Shown piece after piece: positions 61,982 to 64,000 of a stretch of 64,000 bases of DNA. The number at the start of each line of letters is the position of its first letter. The stretch's first letter is position 1. This stretch comes from Hyphomonas johnsonii MHS-2 (GTDB lineage: Bacteria > Pseudomonadota > Alphaproteobacteria > Caulobacterales > Hyphomonadaceae), in NCBI RefSeq assembly GCF_000685275.1, contig NZ_ARYK01000004.1:300995-364994 (forward strand), in the 5' to 3' direction. The notes below the pieces were generated by a model. The model was not told where the DNA came from. It did no database searches and saw only the letters and a program-made list of their open reading frames with translations. The position numbers and the translations under genes are program-made.

Positions 61982-62268
61982 AGGATTTCAAGACATTTTG
62001 GCTCCTGGACGCCGCCATGACATTGGCCGGGGAACCGATTGGCCTGGTTGCCAGCAAGAGCATGGTCGGGAACTTGTCTCGGAATGCAGGCTCGAAATAT
62101 CGCCGTTCGGCGGCCGCTCGTTCAGGTGACCGGCACCCTGCTCTGCAGTCCATAATAAGGAGAGGCCAAACTCGACGGGTTCCCGGAACCGGTTCCTGGC
62201 GATTGATCGAAGCAAAGCACCTGAAGTGGGCCCCTCAGGTTCGGTTCCGCTGGCAATGCCGATTTTCA
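61982..62268. other. 287-bp intergenic region between tRNA-Arg and the ars promoter, no gene seen
   Basis: No protein frame with genome-like codon use, no second tRNA and no integrase remnant. The frames here are short and unlike coding sequence. Since tRNA 3' ends are usual integration sites, this could be the edge of a transferred segment, but no attachment-site duplicate is visible in the window. Confidence 0.4.
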
Positions 62269-62318
62269 CTTGTATCGTCGATGTCCGATCTATATGTATC
62301 GGGTATTGACGATACAAG
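62269..62318. promoter_or_regulatory. Operator-promoter of the ars cluster with 11-bp inverted repeat
   Basis: Perfect inverted arms CTTGTATCGTC (62269-62279) and GACGATACAAG (62308-62318), 28-nt spacer, end 9 bp before the arsR ATG. The spacer holds -10-like TATATG (62291-62296) and a further TATCG word. The arms are well placed to be ArsR half-sites or two dyads; autoregulation by the arsR product is inferred. Confidence 0.65.
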
Positions 62319-62327
62319 GCTTGAGAA

Positions 62328-62705
62328 ATGCTCGACCGAAACACCGCGGCGCCATCACCTTCGATCGAAACGGACCAGATCGTCTCGATCGCCAAGGCGC
62401 TGGCGCATCCGGCCCGGATCAGGATCATTACCTTTCTGCTCTCGAAGCCTGGCTGCATTGGCGGGGAGATCGTGGACCAGGTCGGACTGGCCCAGTCGAC
62501 GGTTTCCGAACACCTGCGGATACTCAAGGAAGCAGGGCTCGTGACGGGCACGATCGACTACCCCCGCATCTGCTATTCGCTCGATCCGTCGGCGCTCGCG
62601 CCGATACGGGATCTGATCGAAGCCATCGCCGCGCGTCCGCCGGAGGGCGAGGCGCCGTGTTGCTTCACCCCCGAAGGCTGCGTTCCCAGGGAGCCCACTC
62701 GATGA
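62328..62705 (+). CDS. arsR: ArsR-type arsenite-responsive repressor
   Basis: A 125-residue winged HTH regulator that leaves DNA on binding As(III) or Sb(III). HTH: IAKALAHPARIRIITFLLSK, then VGLAQSTVSEHLRILKEAGL. It lacks the classical ELCVCDL site; instead the C-terminal tail has CCFTPEGC (Cys111, Cys112 and Cys118), the CC-x5-C arrangement known from AfArsR of Acidithiobacillus. Precedes acr3; the stop overlaps a small ORF start. Confidence 0.92.
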   Translation: MLDRNTAAPSPSIETDQIVSIAKALAHPARIRIITFLLSKPGCIGGEIVDQVGLAQSTVSEHLRILKEAGLVTGTIDYPRICYSLDPSALAPIRDLIEAIAARPPEGEAPCCFTPEGCVPREPTR

Positions 62706-62824
62706 CGCTCCTCGGCGTCCACGCCCCAGCCATGCGCCAAGCCGTTGCGCCGATGCTGGCCGGAGACCCGGTCGGTGCAGGCTGCCTGCGCGTGCCGACT
62801 GGCCGCACACCTGTCATTGCCTGA
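62702..62824 (+). CDS. Possible 40-residue ORF between arsR and acr3
   Basis: ATG at 62702 overlaps the arsR stop (ATGA) and the frame runs 40 codons to 62824, 22 bp before acr3. The peptide ([20 protein letters not shown] and a [11 protein letters not shown] end) matches no family. The overlap suggests translational coupling, but the sequence could be an incidental frame or a decayed gene. No ribosome site is needed if coupled. Confidence 0.3.
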   Translation: MTLLGVHAPAMRQAVAPMLAGDPVGAGCLRVPTGRTPVIA

Positions 62825-62846
62825 GCCCAAAAGGACGCTGTCGCAC

Positions 62847-63923
62847 ATGTCTGCATTTGAACGTTATCTTTCGATCTGGGTCGCGCTGGCGATTGTCGCT
62901 GGCCTGACACTCGGCCAGGTCGCGCCGGGGCTGGTCGGATATCTTGCTTCGCTGGAGTACGGATCGGTCAACTTCGTCGTCGCGATCCTGATCTGGTTCA
63001 TGGTCTATCCGATGATGGTGGCGGTGGATTTCTCGTCGCTGGCGCGGGTGCATGAACGGCCCAAGGGCCTGATCATCACGCTGACGGTGAACTGGCTGAT
63101 CAAGCCCTTCACGATGGCCGCCCTTGGCGTGGTGTTCTTCGACTGGATCTTTTCACCCTTCATCGCGCCTGGCACGTCGGGCCAGTACATCGCGGGCCTG
63201 ATCCTGCTGGGGGCTGCCCCCTGCACGGCGATGGTCTTCGTCTGGTCGCAGCTGACCAAAGGCGATCCGAACTACACGCTGGCGCAGGTGTCGCTCAACG
63301 ACGCGATCATGGTCTTCGCCTACGCGCCGATCGTGGCGCTGCTGCTGGGTGTCACCGACATCACCGTGCCATGGACGACGCTTGTGCTGTCGGTCGGCCT
63401 CTATGTCGTGATTCCACTGGCGGCGGGGATAATAACGCGTGTGCTGATGACACGCGGAACTGCCAATCGTGCGCAGGCCGACGCGGCGGTGAGCGCATTT
63501 ACGGCGAAGGTAAAGCTGTTCTCCATCGTCGGCCTGCTGGCGACCGTGGTGCTGCTGTTCGGCTTCCAGGGCGAGGTGATCCTGTCACAGCCCCTGGTCA
63601 TCGTGATGATCGCGATTCCTCTGCTGATCCAGTCCTATGGAATCTTCAGCATCGCCTATTGGGCCGCGAAGGCCTGGCGCGTTCCCCATAACGTCGCCGC
63701 GCCCTGTGCAATGATCGGGACATCGAACTTTTTCGAACTGGCGGTTGCCGTGGCCATCGGACTGTTCGGCCTGAACTCCATTGCCGCGCTGGTCACGGTG
63801 GTCGGCGTGCTGGTCGAGGTGCCGGTGATGCTGTCGCTGGTTTGGTTTGCCAACCGCACGACGCACTGGTTTCCGGTCGGGGACACAGCGATCCGAACGC
63901 CCAAAGCAAGCGAGCAGCCCTGA
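62847..63923 (+). CDS. acr3: ACR3-type arsenite efflux permease
   Basis: A 358-residue arsenite/H+ exporter with ten predicted helices. The conserved Cys in helix 4 is in [20 protein letters not shown], followed by the [16 protein letters not shown] segment; the helix 9 part reads [20 protein letters not shown]. These match the ACR3 family (often called arsB). The ATG at 62847 follows AAAAGGACGC. The operon may continue past the window with arsC or arsH. Confidence 0.94.
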   Translation: MSAFERYLSIWVALAIVAGLTLGQVAPGLVGYLASLEYGSVNFVVAILIWFMVYPMMVAVDFSSLARVHERPKGLIITLTVNWLIKPFTMAALGVVFFDWIFSPFIAPGTSGQYIAGLILLGAAPCTAMVFVWSQLTKGDPNYTLAQVSLNDAIMVFAYAPIVALLLGVTDITVPWTTLVLSVGLYVVIPLAAGIITRVLMTRGTANRAQADAAVSAFTAKVKLFSIVGLLATVVLLFGFQGEVILSQPLVIVMIAIPLLIQSYGIFSIAYWAAKAWRVPHNVAAPCAMIGTSNFFELAVAVAIGLFGLNSIAALVTVVGVLVEVPVMLSLVWFANRTTHWFPVGDTAIRTPKASEQP

Positions 63924-64000
63924 CTTTGACGAACACTCGTCGCTGACGTCAATGCCGCGCTCGCAGGGTTGGATCGGATCATTGTCCAATGGAAAAAGAC

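Overview
The window looks like chromosomal DNA from a high-GC alphaproteobacterium of the Caulobacterales/Hyphomonadaceae type. Supporting signs are a full CtrA-type site (TTAA-N7-TTAAC), a LexA box of the alphaproteobacterial form (GAAC-N7-GAAC), an rpsU/COQ9 neighbourhood, DUF1178 and DUF2794 genes, and a COX4_pro_2-like protein. No plasmid, prophage, IS element or CRISPR array was recognised. The species assignment is inference.

Layout. 1-6.4 kb: the end of coaBC, an acetyltransferase, dut, a PspB-like protein, an RDD protein, a PIF1-like helicase with a serine-less alpha/beta hydrolase, and a membrane protein paired with a winged-helix regulator. 6.4-16.9 kb: an acetyltransferase, an exported orphan, lpdA, three small membrane proteins, a FAXC-like GST divergent from a WYL regulator, ogt, an SDR, an NTF2-like lipoprotein, a VOC protein and an MFS exporter. 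17.1-25.3 kb: yggT-DUF167-folD-HNH, soxR with its divergent VOC target, two divergent citrate-synthase-family genes (one with an N-terminal HTH) and secA. 25.5-31.4 kb: a coupled run of PPIase lipoprotein, argJ, mutT and Flp pilin, then a methyltransferase/comF pair with overlapping starts, grxC, DUF1178, the COX4-like gene and a DksA-type zinc finger. 31.5-36.9 kb: a natAB-type ABC exporter, repeats and a low-GC islet gene, rpsU with an apparent ATC start, COQ9, DUF2794, and a 111-aa unknown protein under CtrA and LexA sites.

36.9-50.2 kb: a VWA lipoprotein, a DUF885 peptidase-like Tat lipoprotein, sapC, dsbD with a redoxin, a hydrolase, TetR and MarR modules with visible operators, and several orphans. 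50.5-55.6 kb: a hydrolase, a Tat-exported PLP enzyme overlapping a Tat-exported FAD oxidase, a ferredoxin/flavodoxin-NADP reductase and an exported rhodanese. 55.7-61.8 kb: a CYTH-like protein, tdk, gamma-glutamyltransferase, a DmpA-type peptidase and two tandem trypsin-like proteases. 61.9-64 kb: tRNA-Arg(ACG) followed by an arsR-acr3 arsenite-resistance cluster that runs towards the window end.

The genes are mostly housekeeping plus small regulated modules. The best leads for new biology are the CtrA/LexA-controlled 111-aa protein (36526-36861), the ATC start of rpsU, the HTH-citrate synthase pair, the Tat-exported PLP/FAD enzyme couple and the trypsins with near-absent propeptides. No wholly new multi-gene defence or mobile system was evident.
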